This document shows, one piece after another, positions 1-10,501 of a stretch of 64,000 nt of DNA. Origin of the DNA: Acanthosepion pharaonis. Taxonomy: Eukaryota > Mollusca > Cephalopoda > Sepiida > Sepiidae. Position 1 is the first letter of the stretch, and every line of letters starts with the position of its first letter. The translations under genes and the position numbers were made by a program. The notes below the pieces were generated by a model. That model made no database searches. It saw only the letters and a list, made by a program, of their open reading frames with translations, and was not told where the DNA came from. The stretch is from the NCBI GenBank assembly GCA_903632075.3, contig CAHIKZ030000586.1:492001-556000 (forward strand), in the 5' to 3' direction.

Positions 1-96
1 TAATTAATCTGGAAGAATTAACTGATATAAAATATCTTCTGGCATGGATAGAATAAAATGAGAAATAATTTACCCCAGTGGATTGAATAAAGTGTT

Positions 97-310
97 CAGT
101 TTAAATTATGTCAGGCACCTGAAGGATATAATAGTTGATGATTAACTAGTAATTAATCAGACAAGCATGAGACAAGCTATCCCCTAGCATGGACATTGCA
201 AGGAACAGAGGGTTCAGTTCAATATTCCAGGAAGTTTACCAACTGTACTAGGCACCTGAAGAAGAGCAAAGGATAGAACAACCAAAAACATTATTTCACT
301 TGCAGAGAAG
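97..310 (+). repeat. SINE family A, decayed copy
   Basis: The phrase GGCACCTGAAG occurs twice (about 115 and 252), with a 'cccctagcatggac...ggttcagttcaatattcc' style body between. This body and tail recur in better copies near 1.55, 9.1, 32.4 and 48.1 kb. No tRNA-like head is recognisable. It looks like two overlapping or rearranged, heavily mutated SINE remnants. No coding content is seen in 1-96. Confidence 0.5.
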
Positions 311-496
311 ATTGGCAGATTCATCCAAAAAGAATTTTAGTCTGCTGCAGAACTTTTCTATACCCCTTGTATAAAATTGATTATTGTAAGAATTAAGATT
401 ATTGTTTCATCCAAAATATTTCCTTATTTAGATTGATTCATTATAACAAATATGTTATTTGGTCCTGCATATTGGTTGATATGAATTTTATCATAT

Positions 497-1256
497 ATAT
501 ATGTACTAGCAGCATGGCCTGGCGTTGCCCCTGCTTGATTCAAAAATCGTACGACTCATACAGCAATCACTATCACTTGACTTAAAATATTTTTGCCCTT
601 CCTTGCCTTTAAAGGAGTGCCCTTTGCCGTGCTGATGCTGCTACATGCCTTACTTCTTGCCTATCTTATACTGTGAATTTTTTCTAAGCTCTATACTAAA
701 CATTAAATCTGTTATGAAAAAAGAACTAAACAAAATGAACACAAAACGATCAGCTGGAAAAACCAAATGAAAAAAGAATGTTAACAACAAATACTTTTTC
801 ACACCTAACCCAGTTCTGTGGAATCAGAATCAACTTTGAGTTTAAGCAAGCGAATGAGCCAATTGGAGTAAAGTGCCATGCAGACTTAAATTTTTCCCAC
901 TTGTGATGAATGCAGCTATCGATTTTTTTTGCATGCTAGCATGCTAGTTAACATTTGTGTCAGTCAGCTGTTGGCTCTCATGCTGGCCAATAGAATCTTC
1001 CTGCCTATTCATGGCAGCCAGCTATAGGCTCTCACTCTGGCCAGTAAAAAATGGCCGCAGACTACATGAAAACTGCCGTAGAAGCATGAAAAAATCCATT
1101 ATTTCCACTATTGATGGGAGTTGGGAAATGCTAAGTTGATCTTGGCCTTCCCGCTAACTTGGAGCATGTGCATGTAAATTTTGGTGCAAATCCGTCGAAA
1201 ATTGCGGCTGTGCATTCGTTACACAGACACACACATACTGCCTTTTATAGATAGAG

Positions 1257-1258
<2 letters not shown>
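497..1258. repeat. Dispersed repeat with GGCCTGGCGTTGCC start and CTGCCTTTTATAGATAGAGAT-type tail
   Basis: The left end reads 'agcatggcctggcgttgccc' and the right end runs through 'aaatccgtcgaaaattgcgg', an 'acacagacacacacatactg' stretch and 'ccttttatagatagaga' into a (TA)n tract. Such paired ends resemble abundant invertebrate repeats usually attributed to non-LTR elements; this is from memory and the class is uncertain. Around 955-1050 there is an internal near-duplication ('cagctgttggctctcatgctggccaat' type, about 70 bp apart). No credible protein is encoded; a 60-codon open frame at 957-1139 has no recognisable motif. Confidence 0.5.

Positions 1259-1299
<41 letters not shown>
1259..1299. 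repeat. (TA)n microsatellite
   Basis: About 20 uninterrupted TA units directly follow the tail of the preceding dispersed repeat, so the microsatellite probably grew from that element's 3' tail. The following 1300-1545 is AT-rich with nothing recognisable. Confidence 0.95.
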
Positions 1300-1301
<2 letters not shown>

Positions 1302-1547
1302 ACTATACTGCATGTACTAAATAGTATATAAATCTGTATATAAAATCATAATTTTGAATTTTGATTATTTAACATATTTGTTTCCTTTAATTATAATAAA
1401 TTAGAAATTATGTTCTGACTAAAATTGAAAACAAAATATACTGAATTTCTTGATGATGAATTCTTATTACTTCTATTATTTCCAATGAGTTAGATTGTAT
1501 AACATAGACTTGGAATCAATGGAAACATGTTTGAGCAATAACTGAAC

Positions 1548-1722
1548 AGTACAAGATCAAGGTGACATATCCCTAGACATGGACAGTGGAGTGAGAACAA
1601 TCTATTCCTGTAGTTAAACCTTAAGGGTACAGTTCAAAATTTCCTGAATTGATAGACACCTGAAGAAGGCAGGAGGTCACAACAGCGGACACATTGTGAT
1701 AATAAAAACAAAGATGAGGAAT
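1548..1722 (+). repeat. SINE family A, body and tail
   Basis: The body 'gacatatccctagacatggacag', then 'gagaacaatctattcctgtag', 'gacacctgaagaaggcagga' and the tail 'cattgtgataataaaaacaaagatgagg' match the same blocks in order at 9.2 kb and 32.4 kb. The tRNA-like head is missing or unrecognisable, so the copy is 5'-truncated. The foldback element that follows starts almost immediately after its tail. Confidence 0.75.
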
Positions 1723-1737
1723 TTAGTCCCAATGTAA

Positions 1738-2436
1738 TTTATTAGGTCTGTGTGTATGTAAGGACAGTTTTTCCCATGACACCATGTTTTTAACTACCTT
1801 CACTCTTCGGTAATGTTTGTTTTAAAAAGTGATGATTAAAATTGGAATAAAATATATGATGAAATTAAATTTATATGTTATTTTTGTTCTTGAGAATTTA
1901 TAACAAAAATATTAAACACTATTTATTAGATTGTTAATTAAAAGAATGATTTTATATTTAGAACAGTCTAAAAGTTAATACAATTAGAACTAAATACAAT
2001 GTATTGTAATATTTATCAATTACCAATTTATAAAGAAATAAATATGAAAACAATTTTTATTCATACATTTACTAAATTATTAAAATATGTGAACCAACTA
2101 TAAGGAAATCCTTATTATCTGCCATTTTATAAAATTTGAATCAATTAGCAATATACCAATGTTTTGCCAACCATTCCAATGAATAGTATAAGAAAATAGT
2201 GTAAATAAACAATTTTATAAATAAATAGTGTTTATTATTTTTGTTGCCAATTCTCAAGAACAAATAAAATGTACCAATTCACTTTCATTATATGTTTAGG
2301 TTTTATTAAAATTCTAATCATCACTTTTTAAAACAATAAACATTGCGAAGAGTGAAGATAGTTAAAATAATAGTGGTGTGAAGGCAAAAACTGTCCTTTT
2401 GAAACTCTGTCTTATTGTGGACACATTTCTCCATGT
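1738..2436. mobile_element. Foldback element with ~190-bp inverted arms
   Basis: The left arm (about 1738-1945) and right arm (about 2195-2436) are reverse complements over roughly 190 bp. Matched blocks include 'aaggacagttttt', 'cttcactcttcg', 'gttttaaaaagtgatgatta', 'ttgttcttgagaatt' and 'aacactattta'. The roughly 250-bp loop is AT-rich and has no recognisable coding sequence. This is the form of a foldback or MITE-type DNA transposon, or of an inverted duplication of one. No clear target-site duplication was found. The transcript of either strand would form a long hairpin. Confidence 0.8.
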
Positions 2437-2559
2437 TTGCCAAGAAGACTTTCCTATCCCAACTTCATTATTTAAATGAATATGAACATGACTTTCAAGC
2501 TTCCTAGTTCTGTAAATGACTTTTTTTTTCTTCAATTACAGCATTCCAACTTCAGTGGT

Positions 2560-3100
2560 GTGCAGTAACAATATCACCAAGGTTCAGCAATTTGTAATGC
2601 AGTATATTTTTCATATCTCTCTAGATATAGAGCAATAACTCCCCCACCCAAAATAGTTAAGTTTTGATGTTGATATTGCAATTCAATCATGATTTTAGAT
2701 GATTTGGTTTATCATTGATAATGCAAATAGTGAGATGCCACCCAATAATTAATTTTATAATTCATGTGGAGCCCATTTTTCCACTTTTTGAATCTTCCCC
2801 ATAATGTCTTACGACTATTGAGTAATTGGTACTCAGTTTTTCAGCCAATTCCAATGTTGACTGAATGGAGAAAAAAAAATCTTGTAAGTTATTATTTGCA
2901 AATTCTTAGTCTATCAATGCATGGGTTACTTTCAAGTCAAATTGACATTTCTTGAACATTGCAAAATATTCACCATGCGTAAAGCTGCCAACCAAACCAT
3001 AATCTTCATCAATCATCATCTTCACTCCAGTTGATGTTTTCTCCTATTTCTCTGTCATGACTTTCTTTTTCTCAACACAGGATAAATGAACACTAAGATC
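2560..3100 (-). pseudogene. Decayed mariner-type transposase fragment
   Basis: On the minus strand, about 2804-2857 reads TLELAEKLSTNYSIVVRH, the helix-turn-helix pattern of mariner transposases (a '..ELAE.L.V..STV.RHL' type). Upstream, about 2930-2956, reads FKKCQFDLK, matching the conserved 'F..G.FDLKD' box that precedes it in the family. A 'KVEKW.PHEL' type box follows in another frame. Several stops and frameshifts separate these, so no functional protein is possible. Later catalytic motifs are not convincingly visible. Inverted termini were not found. Family assignment is moderately secure because three family boxes occur in the right order. Confidence 0.5.
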
Positions 3101-3942
3101 AGTTTTCAATCATGTATTCAGTCTCTAGTTTTCAAAAAAAGGGTGATGGGTAATCTTGCATGTACCTAATACAATTTGATTCAAGACACTGGTAGCAAAA
3201 AAGTAGATTGAAAAGGAAAAATGTAAATAAAACTAAAAATCATGTGAATCATTAAAGAATTTGTTGAAAAACTTTAACTTCAAATGAAAAACTTATTCAG
3301 AACAACTTCAAAATATAAATAAATATACACAAACATTAAGATTACATTTATGCTGTATTGAAACTTCATAAAGACAAATCAGGTTTACAAAGACAAACAT
3401 ATCTGAAAATACAATTACTATAATACAATTTTAAATTTGACTTAAACTTTGACTTTCAAAATTAAAATAGTTTAGCAGATTTATCAAGATAGCATGATAA
3501 CTCTGCTTCTATGAGGGACACGAAAAATGTGATTTTATAAAGATGTTTAAAATATTGTAGTTTATAGAAATTTCCCTTTCACCGACAGCAAGTATCAGGT
3601 TTGTAACAAGAAGAATCTTTGTACTTATTTTCAGACAATACACACATGCATACACACATTTTATCTGATGTATTTATCAAATCCAAAGCTAATTGTTTTG
3701 TCCTTTCAGGATATTTTATGACAACATCTATTCCCACCATAGGGGTCTATATTGGGTTTTGTATATTAGCCTTGTGTAAGGATTAAAATAAAATCCACAG
3801 ATTGTCAATATATGCAAAATAAAATTTTTATATAATATATATATATATAAATAGTGAATGTTAAAGGTTCAAGAGTTCAATTGTAAATGACCTGGTGCGA
3901 GAGGTACAGACAGACAGACCGGAAGAATTCAAATACCGGGTG
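3101..3942. other. AT-rich sequence, nothing recognised
   Basis: Mostly A/T-rich unique-looking sequence with short A-runs, one short (CA) run near 3645 and a short (TA) run at 3832-3849. No open frame with family motifs and no repeat termini were seen. Confidence 0.6.
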
Positions 3943-4166
3943 TAACACAAAATTGTCCAAATTGTGTAATAGCATGGGATAATTGTCCATTCTACAAAAT
4001 GTTTAATGTTTAAAAACACACCAAACTAATTGAGTTTCTTTTTTCCAGGTTTTCAAGTAAGACGTTTAGCCATTTTAATACCATTTATTGTAAGAATCAC
4101 AGAAAAAGCCTTTGAGTTATTCATCTAGAAAGAGAACAGCTTAAAATTATTTTGTGTTAGACCGTT

Positions 4167-4400
4167 TTTCCAACTGAGCAATGGTGAGAGGAAAAAGATC
4201 ATTCAGGCCTTCAGTAATGGTACCAACATTCATACTCTGGCTTTCGTCTTCAAAGTTCATTCAAGAACCATCAAGAGAATGGGGAATAAGTTTAAAAAAG
4301 AGAAAAACTGGATCAGAAGGTCACAGCAGGAAGAAGAAACATCATTTCAACTTAGAGCTAAAGGGATCAATTAGAAAAGATCCAGCTAATTCATAAAATG
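4167..4400 (+). pseudogene. Tc1 transposase N-terminal domain remnant
   Basis: The frame beginning at the CTGAGCAATGG stretch reads LSNGERKKIIQAF, then HTLAFVFKVHSRTIKRM, the paired-type helix-turn-helix DNA-binding domain of Tc1-like transposases. The overlapping frame starting at 4181 is a shadow. After the second helix the frame continues through basic residues and ends at a stop near 4395 without any DDE catalytic motif. It is therefore the DNA-binding half of a dead transposase. Placement between the matched inverted termini supports the reading. Confidence 0.65.
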
Positions 4401-4531
4401 TTTGGCATGTGAGAAATGAGTTTCAGCTATGAGCAGTGACAAAAACTTGAAAATGAAATTGTATGTGTAACCTGTGAGGCACCAAGACAGAAACTTAAAA
4501 AAGTTAGAGAGGGCGAAGATCATCTGAAATA

Positions 4532-4557
4532 ATATATATATATATATATATATATAT
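4532..4557. repeat. (AT)n microsatellite in palindromic setting
   Basis: The (AT)n run is flanked by GAAATAA on the left and TTATTTC on the right, making a short perfect palindrome around the microsatellite. It lies inside the Tc1-like element. Confidence 0.9.
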
Positions 4558-4832
4558 TATTTCAATCCTTCATGAGCTTCTAATCCTTAGCTATGATTAA
4601 TTAATGATGAACATGTCATTTTCATTTATGATGCATTTCATCATAATTCTTCTGTTAAATTTGGAGAGTAATTATACATTCTTATTGTTCAAAGTAGAGT
4701 CCAATACTGTTATAAAAACTTTAGAGATTTCCAGTAAGATATTATTAATTACTTTTAAGATACAACAGTTCAAAGTTTAATCTAACAATTGAATGATTTT
4801 ACTGTTACACAATCTGGACAATTTTGCTGTAT

Positions 4833-5265
4833 ATACAATGTATGTATTCAAATGTAACAGTCACCAACCAAAATGTAGTGAAAGAAAGGATGTTTTAATT
4901 TCAATACAGTAATGTGTGGATGTCTAAGTTTGTCAGTGTGTCAAGTATATGTTGTATTTCTGTTCTCTGTATGTTACAATATTGGAGAATAGATAAAATT
5001 AATTTATCCATTCTGATTTAGGTTGATTTTCTATCTTATCATATATACATCCAAAGATATGTGCTACTCCACTTCTGATTGCCTCATGACCTTATATACT
5101 GGTTGAGAACAGCTCTTGTTTCTGATTTACTTGCCAGACTAGGATGTTCATATCCTGGTTGAGACATTTTCTGATTGGTTGGTTGAAATATGGTTTAGGG
5201 ATTCTGAATATACAACTATTTTTAGAGATGGTAAAATTTGAATCTCTTTGTTATTATTTATTTAT
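4833..5265. other. AT-rich sequence, nothing recognised
   Basis: Unique-looking sequence between the Tc1-like element and a reverse-oriented SINE. A 77-codon open frame at 5144-5377 runs into that SINE and shows no family motif, so I do not call it a gene. Confidence 0.5.
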
Positions 5266-5269
5266 TTTT

Positions 5270-5515
5270 ATTTACTTATTTTTTTATCACTACAAGTGGT
5301 TTCCCATTGCCTTCTCCAAAGTTTTCCTTCTTAAGTCTAGAGAGCTAAAGCTATACTATTTAACCCATTGCTGTTAGAAGATGATGAATTCATACCTTTT
5401 CCAAGGGCATTTATGTGGCATGAATGCAACATACAATGCAGGAATTTGAATTCAACTCTCAAATTCCAATTTCTGTCCTGATAACTGTTCTACGTACCAT
5501 GTCCTTTCAGAACAT
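5270..5515 (-). repeat. SINE family B (tRNA-headed), minus strand
   Basis: Read on the minus strand, the head 'catggtacgtagaacagttat' is followed by a B-box-like GTTGAATTCAAATTCC, then 'gccacataaatgcccttgg', 'aaaggtatgaattcatcatctt' and 'caatgggttaaatag'. The same blocks in the same order occur in the plus-strand copy at 27.84 kb, which shares 'ttcaaattcc' and a 'ccttgg.aaag.tatgaat' block. RNA polymerase III promoter boxes are the basis for calling it a SINE. It is strongly diverged. Confidence 0.6.
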
Positions 5516-5719
5516 TGGCAATCATGGCTCGCCATAATTTCCTGTCCTTTGTAGCTCTTAAATTTTGTCAAGCTCATGTAGTATAATTTAATACATACAT
5601 TATGGACAGTTTAAATTTGATTGTTTTGATTGAATATAATCATTTATAATAAACATGACATGATTTCTAATATAAGGGTGATAATTACTTTAAACTACAC
5701 CCATTGAGATAAACATGAT

Positions 5720-5812
5720 GGGAGTGTTGAAAAGTTCTCAGCCTTACTAGAAAGACATTTAAAAAAAAAAAGATTCAAATGTTTGTGATGTTGAAAGCTT
5801 TTCAGCACCCCT
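5720..5812. mobile_element. Short palindromic MITE, GTGCTGAAAAGTT family
   Basis: The left end GGGAGTGTTGAAAAGTTCTC and the right end, read in reverse, GAGGGGTGCTGAAAAGC, are inverted terminal repeats of a 93-bp element. Related palindromes occur at 31.24, 36.21 and 42.99 kb. There is no coding capacity. Confidence 0.65.
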
Positions 5813-5819
5813 CTCATAG

Positions 5820-7630
5820 ATATAAGCCTTGTTTTAAAAGACTGATCCTTTATTCAAACTTAGTTGGACTTATTTAATACCAAGTCCCATTATAAAATTG
5901 CATCAAAATTTAGTTCTGATTCAGGGCATCAGGTGATATAAAACAAATATAGAAACTAATATTTTTTGTATTCTGAATCAATATGATCCTACCTATAGTG
6001 ATGTCCTTATTGTGAAGCCTGAACTTCCTGTAATGTGTCCATGGCTTTGTGATGATCCATTATCTAAATACTTGTATGCCCGATCTCTCCCTAGCCTCAA
6101 TGACTTGAACAAACTGTGCTCAATCAACCCCAGGCTCTTTGTCTGGTCATAACTCATGATAATTTTTATTTCTGACCCATCCAAGCTTCCTGTCACTGAC
6201 AAAAACATATTGAATATGAAAATCTAGATCTATAACTCTGTTATTTAGTCTCTTCACATGGTAGTCATGGTTATGTCTTAGCAAACACAAGAATGCAGAG
6301 TTGATCGAGAGGAAAATCACGTTCTGCCAGGATGAGATTTAGTGATGTGCTCAGTTCAAGCTTTAAATTTCTTCATACTTAACTCTCATGGATACACTGT
6401 CTGGATTTTCTTATGCACTCATTTAATTAACAGCTCCATCTTAATTGTCCATTTAAATTGTAAGTTGGCAATTTGTTTTTAGCTTCTTCATTTTTTTTTT
6501 TACTTCAATAATCAAGGGATCTTTCCAGTTTAAAATTGGAGATTTCTTTATCTACAAGAAAATCAAAGTTCAAAATTAACATAATTTTTAAGTTTATGAA
6601 TCAAATCTGTCACACACAAACCTGAAATTGATTAAAATTCACAATTTCAGAAAAAGATCCATTATATCTTATGAAATTTTTTCAACACCATTTGAAATAA
6701 TTCTTCAACTAATAGCCAAGAAAGGTAATTTAACAGTTGTTATTTGTATTTTGTATTTTTGTATGTCCTTTTAATTAGGACAGAGAAAACTGATAAAATT
6801 AATTAACATATTAATTGTCCAGTATAATTAATTTTGAAAAGAACTTCTCAAATATCCAGGTCACTTTTTGCTTACCCTACCTCACTTTCTCTCTTAAATC
6901 ACTTTATTTACAGAATAGATATATTCCATATGTACCTTACCATCTTTAGTCCAATGATAATTAAGATTTCTCATGTGAACAATTTCTATTTAATATTGTT
7001 AAAAATATTAAATCAAATATTGTTTCAATATCTTATTTAGAGTGAGAAACTGGATTTTAGAAGCTAATCTAGATTTAGAATTGATAAAGTTTACTAATCA
7101 TATTTGCTGGCAAAGAAGATTTAATGAACATGCAAAAATGTTTTGTTGTGTCAAAAGTTCAATCACATCATCAAATTTTGATTATCTATCAATGTGCTTT
7201 TAGAATTGTTTTCAGCCTTTATTTTTAAAAAAGACGACATATACTTAATAAGAGAAAAGTTTTAGAAAATGCTATAAAACTATATTATAACTAAATGATA
7301 AATATTTATAGTAAATATGGCATCTTTATAATATATAAGAAATTAAATATATGTATACTATAGATATTTTTATGAATAATAATAATCAATATTGTATATA
7401 CAACTTATTAGAGTAGAGCAATAAATCCATAATCTGATACACAGTTATATGACAAATGTTAATCCGGTATTTTCATTGTAAAATGTTTGATATATATATC
7501 ATTAATATTCCCCAAGGAATTAATTAACAAGGAAGCTGATGTCGAAAAATAAAAATTTGTTGGTTAAAATAAATCTTGTTTTTTTATTCATTAGGCTATT
7601 GGGTTTGTGATATGTCTAGATAAATTATGT
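5820..7630. other. AT-rich unique-looking interval
   Basis: No repeat termini or family motifs were identified across 1.8 kb. A minus-strand open frame of 71 codons (5993-6208) sits in a locally less AT-rich patch (5980-6230), but I see no domain, no splice context and no relative elsewhere in the window. Its status is unknown. Confidence 0.5.
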
Positions 7631-7634
7631 ACAA

Positions 7635-7646
7635 ACACACACACAC

Positions 7647-7694
<48 letters not shown>
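7635..7694. repeat. Compound (CA)n-(TA)n microsatellite
   Basis: A short (CA)n run (7635-7647) passes into about 23 AT units (7649-7694). A sequence resembling the GTGCTGAAAAGTT MITE end ('gggagtgggaaaaagttttca', about 7714-7734) lies 20 bp downstream. A second short (TA) run lies at 7884-7902. The long open frame of alternating Tyr and Ile here is an artefact of the repeat. Confidence 0.9.
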
Positions 7695-7698
<4 letters not shown>

Positions 7699-8322
7699 AT
7701 GTTTATATACAAGGGAGTGGGAAAAAGTTTTCATCCTGACTTCTCAAAATTTATTGTTAAACAGACAATTATTAATTACCAATAAGAATGCTTTTCTTAC
7801 ATGCAGATGCATACAACAGATTTTATTCAAATTTAAATATAGATATTTATTTGTTGGCATAATAGTAATTATATGCAAGTTTGTATATATATATATATAT
7901 ATAAGTGTGAAAATATATAGAAAATAGGAAAGAACTCCTTAGGTAAATAATCCGAAGTTCTTTAGTATTTTTGTTTTTATTTTTAAAAAACAGAGCTCGA
8001 TACGAAAGTAGAACCTAAATATAATTAATTATTTAAAAATATGATTCTTTCACTACATCTAGATAGATATTGATACAAATGATTAACCCTTACACCCCTT
8101 ATTTAAATAATTGCTCTAGCTGATATCATAGTAATTTTAATTTTAATAATGAATATGCTTATATTTCAAGAATTAGTTATTCCAAAAATTTTGCTTGAAG
8201 ATGGAACAGAGCTTGGTACTTTAATTCAATTTAATTCAAATAATTATATTGAAGTTTTCGGCTCTTGTTTTGAAACATGAGAATGCTTATGTAGCAAAGG
8301 AATCATATTTTTAAATAAATAA

Positions 8323-8329
<7 letters not shown>

Positions 8330-8354
<25 letters not shown>

Positions 8355-8400
8355 TGCTTCAAATGTTATTTTTAGTGGATACTCGTATTTGAAATAGATG
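8330..8400. repeat. (AT)n microsatellite and half of a GTGGATAC-type MITE
   Basis: The AT run (8330-8354) is followed at 8363-8397 by 'gttatttttagtggatactcgtattt'. This matches the inverted termini of the complete element at 24.73-24.89 kb (TTTTTAGTGGATAC). No partner terminus is visible upstream, so this is a half element. Confidence 0.55.
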
Positions 8401-8471
8401 CCCCATTCTTATTTTAAACAGTGTGTATTACATCTATCGATCTACACATTCAGAAATCTTAATAAAGAATT

Positions 8472-8562
8472 GTGCTCTCTGGCATGGATCAAACCTGCAT
8501 CCCCCTTTGTAGGAGAAACCAGTTTGATCCACTATACCATAGATCACTCAGCCACATAGAAA
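8472..8562 (-). repeat. tRNA-like SINE head, minus strand
   Basis: On the minus strand the sequence has an A-box-like GGTATAGTGGATC and, about 40 bp on, a near-consensus B box AGGTTTGATCC, with an 'ctcctacaaagggggatgca' segment between. Spacing fits a tRNA-derived pol III promoter, but the acceptor arms do not pair and the anticodon arm is distorted, so it is not a tRNA gene. The body is short or absent. Confidence 0.5.
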
Positions 8563-8679
8563 TTGGTACAGAAAATTAAATCAACTTTAAATTTTTACCA
8601 AGGCTGTTTTATTAATTTCATACTAATGCCCTGAAAAGGCTTGAATTTTTATCTTTTCCCATTCGCTATGATTAAATTA

Positions 8680-8850
8680 GTAGGGTAAACTGGGCTCTTT
8701 AACTGTAGTTGGGCACCCTGTCTAAGATAACAACTCTGGATTCAAGCCCCCTACCAAAATGTCATGGGCTTGCATGGCAGGGTAAGTCCCATCAATCCCT
8801 ATGTCTTAGATACTTTGAAGAGCCCTGCAGTGGAGGAGAAAAAAGCTGGT
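8680..8850 (+). repeat. Possible tRNA-like repeat
   Basis: GGATTCAAGCCCC (about 8737-8749) resembles a pol III B box, preceded by 'aactgtagttgggcaccctg', which is a weak A box. The stretch is less AT-rich than its surroundings and reads like an old SINE. No second copy was found in this window. The overlapping open frames at 8709-9087 have no recognisable motif. Confidence 0.3.
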
Positions 8851-9087
8851 TTAACAAAAAAAAAGAAACAGGTAAATATGAAGGTCTGTTGGAAAGTATT
8901 CTGTCATTTAATACTAATAGCAAATAGCCTACCTGTGGCAATGGCTTCTGAGTCCTCTTTAAAATACTCCTCTTGGGACTTCACACACTTATTCCAGTGT
9001 TCCTTCCACTTTTCAAAACTGTTTTTAAAGTTCTCTTTTGGGTTCCCCATCATATTTATTTCATTAAGTTTAAGGTTCCAAGTTTGA

Positions 9088-9372
9088 GGTCTCATGGGAC
9101 AATAGCCTAGTGGATCAAAGCATTGGTTAATGATTTTGGTGACAAAGTTCAATCTCTGGGCTAGGTAGATTCAGACTTAGATTCAGTAAAATATCCATAG
9201 AGATGAACAGGAGAATGGGAACAATCCACCCTTGTAGATTAAATAATGGGTGCAGTTTAAAATTCCCTGAAGCTTACCTGGATTAAATGACATCTGAAAA
9301 AGGCTGGAGTGTACAACAGCTGAAACGTTGTGATAATATTAACAAAGATGGTGACAATAGTCTGAGTGTAAA
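9088..9372 (+). repeat. SINE family A, near-complete copy
   Basis: This is the most complete forward copy. The head has A box TAGCCTAGTGG (9106-9116) and a B-box-like AAGTTCAATCTC (about 9147). The body contains 'gagatgaacaggagaatggg', 'aacaatccacccttgtagat' and 'gcagtttaaaattccctgaa'; the tail contains 'acatctgaaaaaggctggag', 'ctgaaacgttgtgataatat' and 'caaagatggtgacaatagtc'. Pol III would transcribe it from the internal boxes, and mobilisation would depend on a LINE. The minus-strand open frame over this interval is a shadow. Confidence 0.8.
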
Positions 9373-10255
9373 AAATATAAATAATAACTCCTCATTTCAG
9401 AAATTCAGCAGGAGTTAATTTTAATATTACTATTGTGTTGGAACTTGATTAAATGACTAGTTGAATGCAACCCAACACATTCATATACAAGAAAGTTAAT
9501 TCATTGTTTTCTTGCTATAGCTTTTTTTTTTATTGTATCATAATTCATACGTTAGCTTGAAATAATTATAAGAATTTTTCTTGATGCATATTTAATCATT
9601 AGACTAAGAGAAACTATAAAAATTTGAACATCAGACATTGGTAGGCTTACCATAATTTTCAAACCTTAAATCAGAAGTTTTCAATTTTTATTATAGGTTT
9701 AATTTGCTTGTATAATAGAGTATCATCATAATCTAACATCCCTTAAGCTTCAGCAGTGACACCAAAAGAAATGAATACTGCCAGCTGTTATAGGGCATCC
9801 TGGACAGATCCCTCAAACCAGGACAGTCGCTCACAGACTAGGATGTAGCCTAACTAGAATAAATTTGAAAAAAATGAAAGTGAAGCAGATCTGAACAAAT
9901 TCAGAGAAATAATAATTGATTTAAAATAGTTTGTATATAAATATCTGTGCTTTTGTTTGATATGCTCCAAATATGAGGTGGATTTTCAATTCTTGGTCAT
10001 CTCATACAAAATTGCCTTTGCCTTTCCAAATCTGTCAGAAGGTTTGGCATTGTGAAATGTCCAGTTTTTATCAAAGTCATCCATACAGTGTGATGAAGAC
10101 ACGCTATTTCATTTTCATATTTATTCTAACTTTTCTCACCATGCATGCATAATATGAATTGCTCTAATAGCCAACATGATGTTCATCTTTGCAGCACGCA
10201 CATCTCTGAAAATGTATCAAAATAAAGGCATAGTGCCAAATATAAAAAATAGTCT
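9373..10255. other. AT-rich sequence, nothing recognised
   Basis: Unique-looking sequence. A patch at 9740-9860 is less AT-rich ('ccaggacagtcgctcacagac') but shows no open frame or repeat termini that I recognise. Confidence 0.5.
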
Positions 10256-10257
10256 CC

Positions 10258-10501
10258 TGATTTTTACTTTCATACTTTCTCCTCTTTTTTCTTTCTCCTT
10301 TCTCTTCTCTTTCTACTTTCTCCTATTTATTCTCTTTTCTCCTCTTCTTATGAGTTTTCAGTTTCTCTTTTCTCTCAGTTTCTTGTCTCACATATCCTTT
10401 ATTCTCAATTTCTTTATCATTTACCCTCTTGTGATTTTTTTACTCTTCTTTTTTTCTCTTCTCTATCAAATTCTTTTTCTTCTCTCTCTTTCATTTTTTG
10501 A
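10258..10501. repeat. Polypyrimidine (T/C)-rich tract
   Basis: About 240 bp almost purely of T and C on the plus strand (CTTTTCTCC-type degenerate units), with few purine interruptions. It produces a long Phe/Ser/Leu open frame that is not a protein gene. Such tracts can adopt triplex structures; no function is implied here. Confidence 0.85.

Larger units (their letters stand above)
3943..4832 (+). mobile_element. Tc1-like element, internally deleted, with inverted termini
   Basis: The left terminus begins TAACACAAAATTGTCC and continues 'aaattgtgtaatag'. The right terminus (about 4802-4832), read in reverse, is TATACAGCAAAATTGTCC followed by 'agattgtgtaacag'. Both ends start at TA, the target used by the Tc1/mariner superfamily. 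The 890-bp length is well short of a usual Tc1 (about 1.6 kb). Inside lies the N-terminal part of a transposase (4167-4400); the catalytic region is missing. The AATTGTCC box repeats about 30 bp further inside the left terminus. Confidence 0.7.

Noticed and set aside
3060..3090. Splice-acceptor-like 'ctttctttttctcaacacag' on the plus strand
   Set aside because: It lies antisense to a decayed mariner transposase, and the following sequence is closed within a few codons.
5993..6208. 71-codon minus-strand frame as a gene
   Set aside because: The composition is slightly better than its surroundings, but there is no motif, splice context or relative, so it is not called.
7607..7927. 106-codon open frame with Tyr-Ile repeats
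   Set aside because: It is the translation of (TA)n and (CA)n microsatellites. The same applies to the frames near 15.8, 31.2-31.5, 42.9 and 55.2 kb.
8472..8562. Possible tRNA gene (A and B boxes in tRNA spacing)
   Set aside because: Acceptor and anticodon stems do not pair, so I call it a SINE head. The same applies to the heads at 9.1, 27.8 and 52.1 kb.
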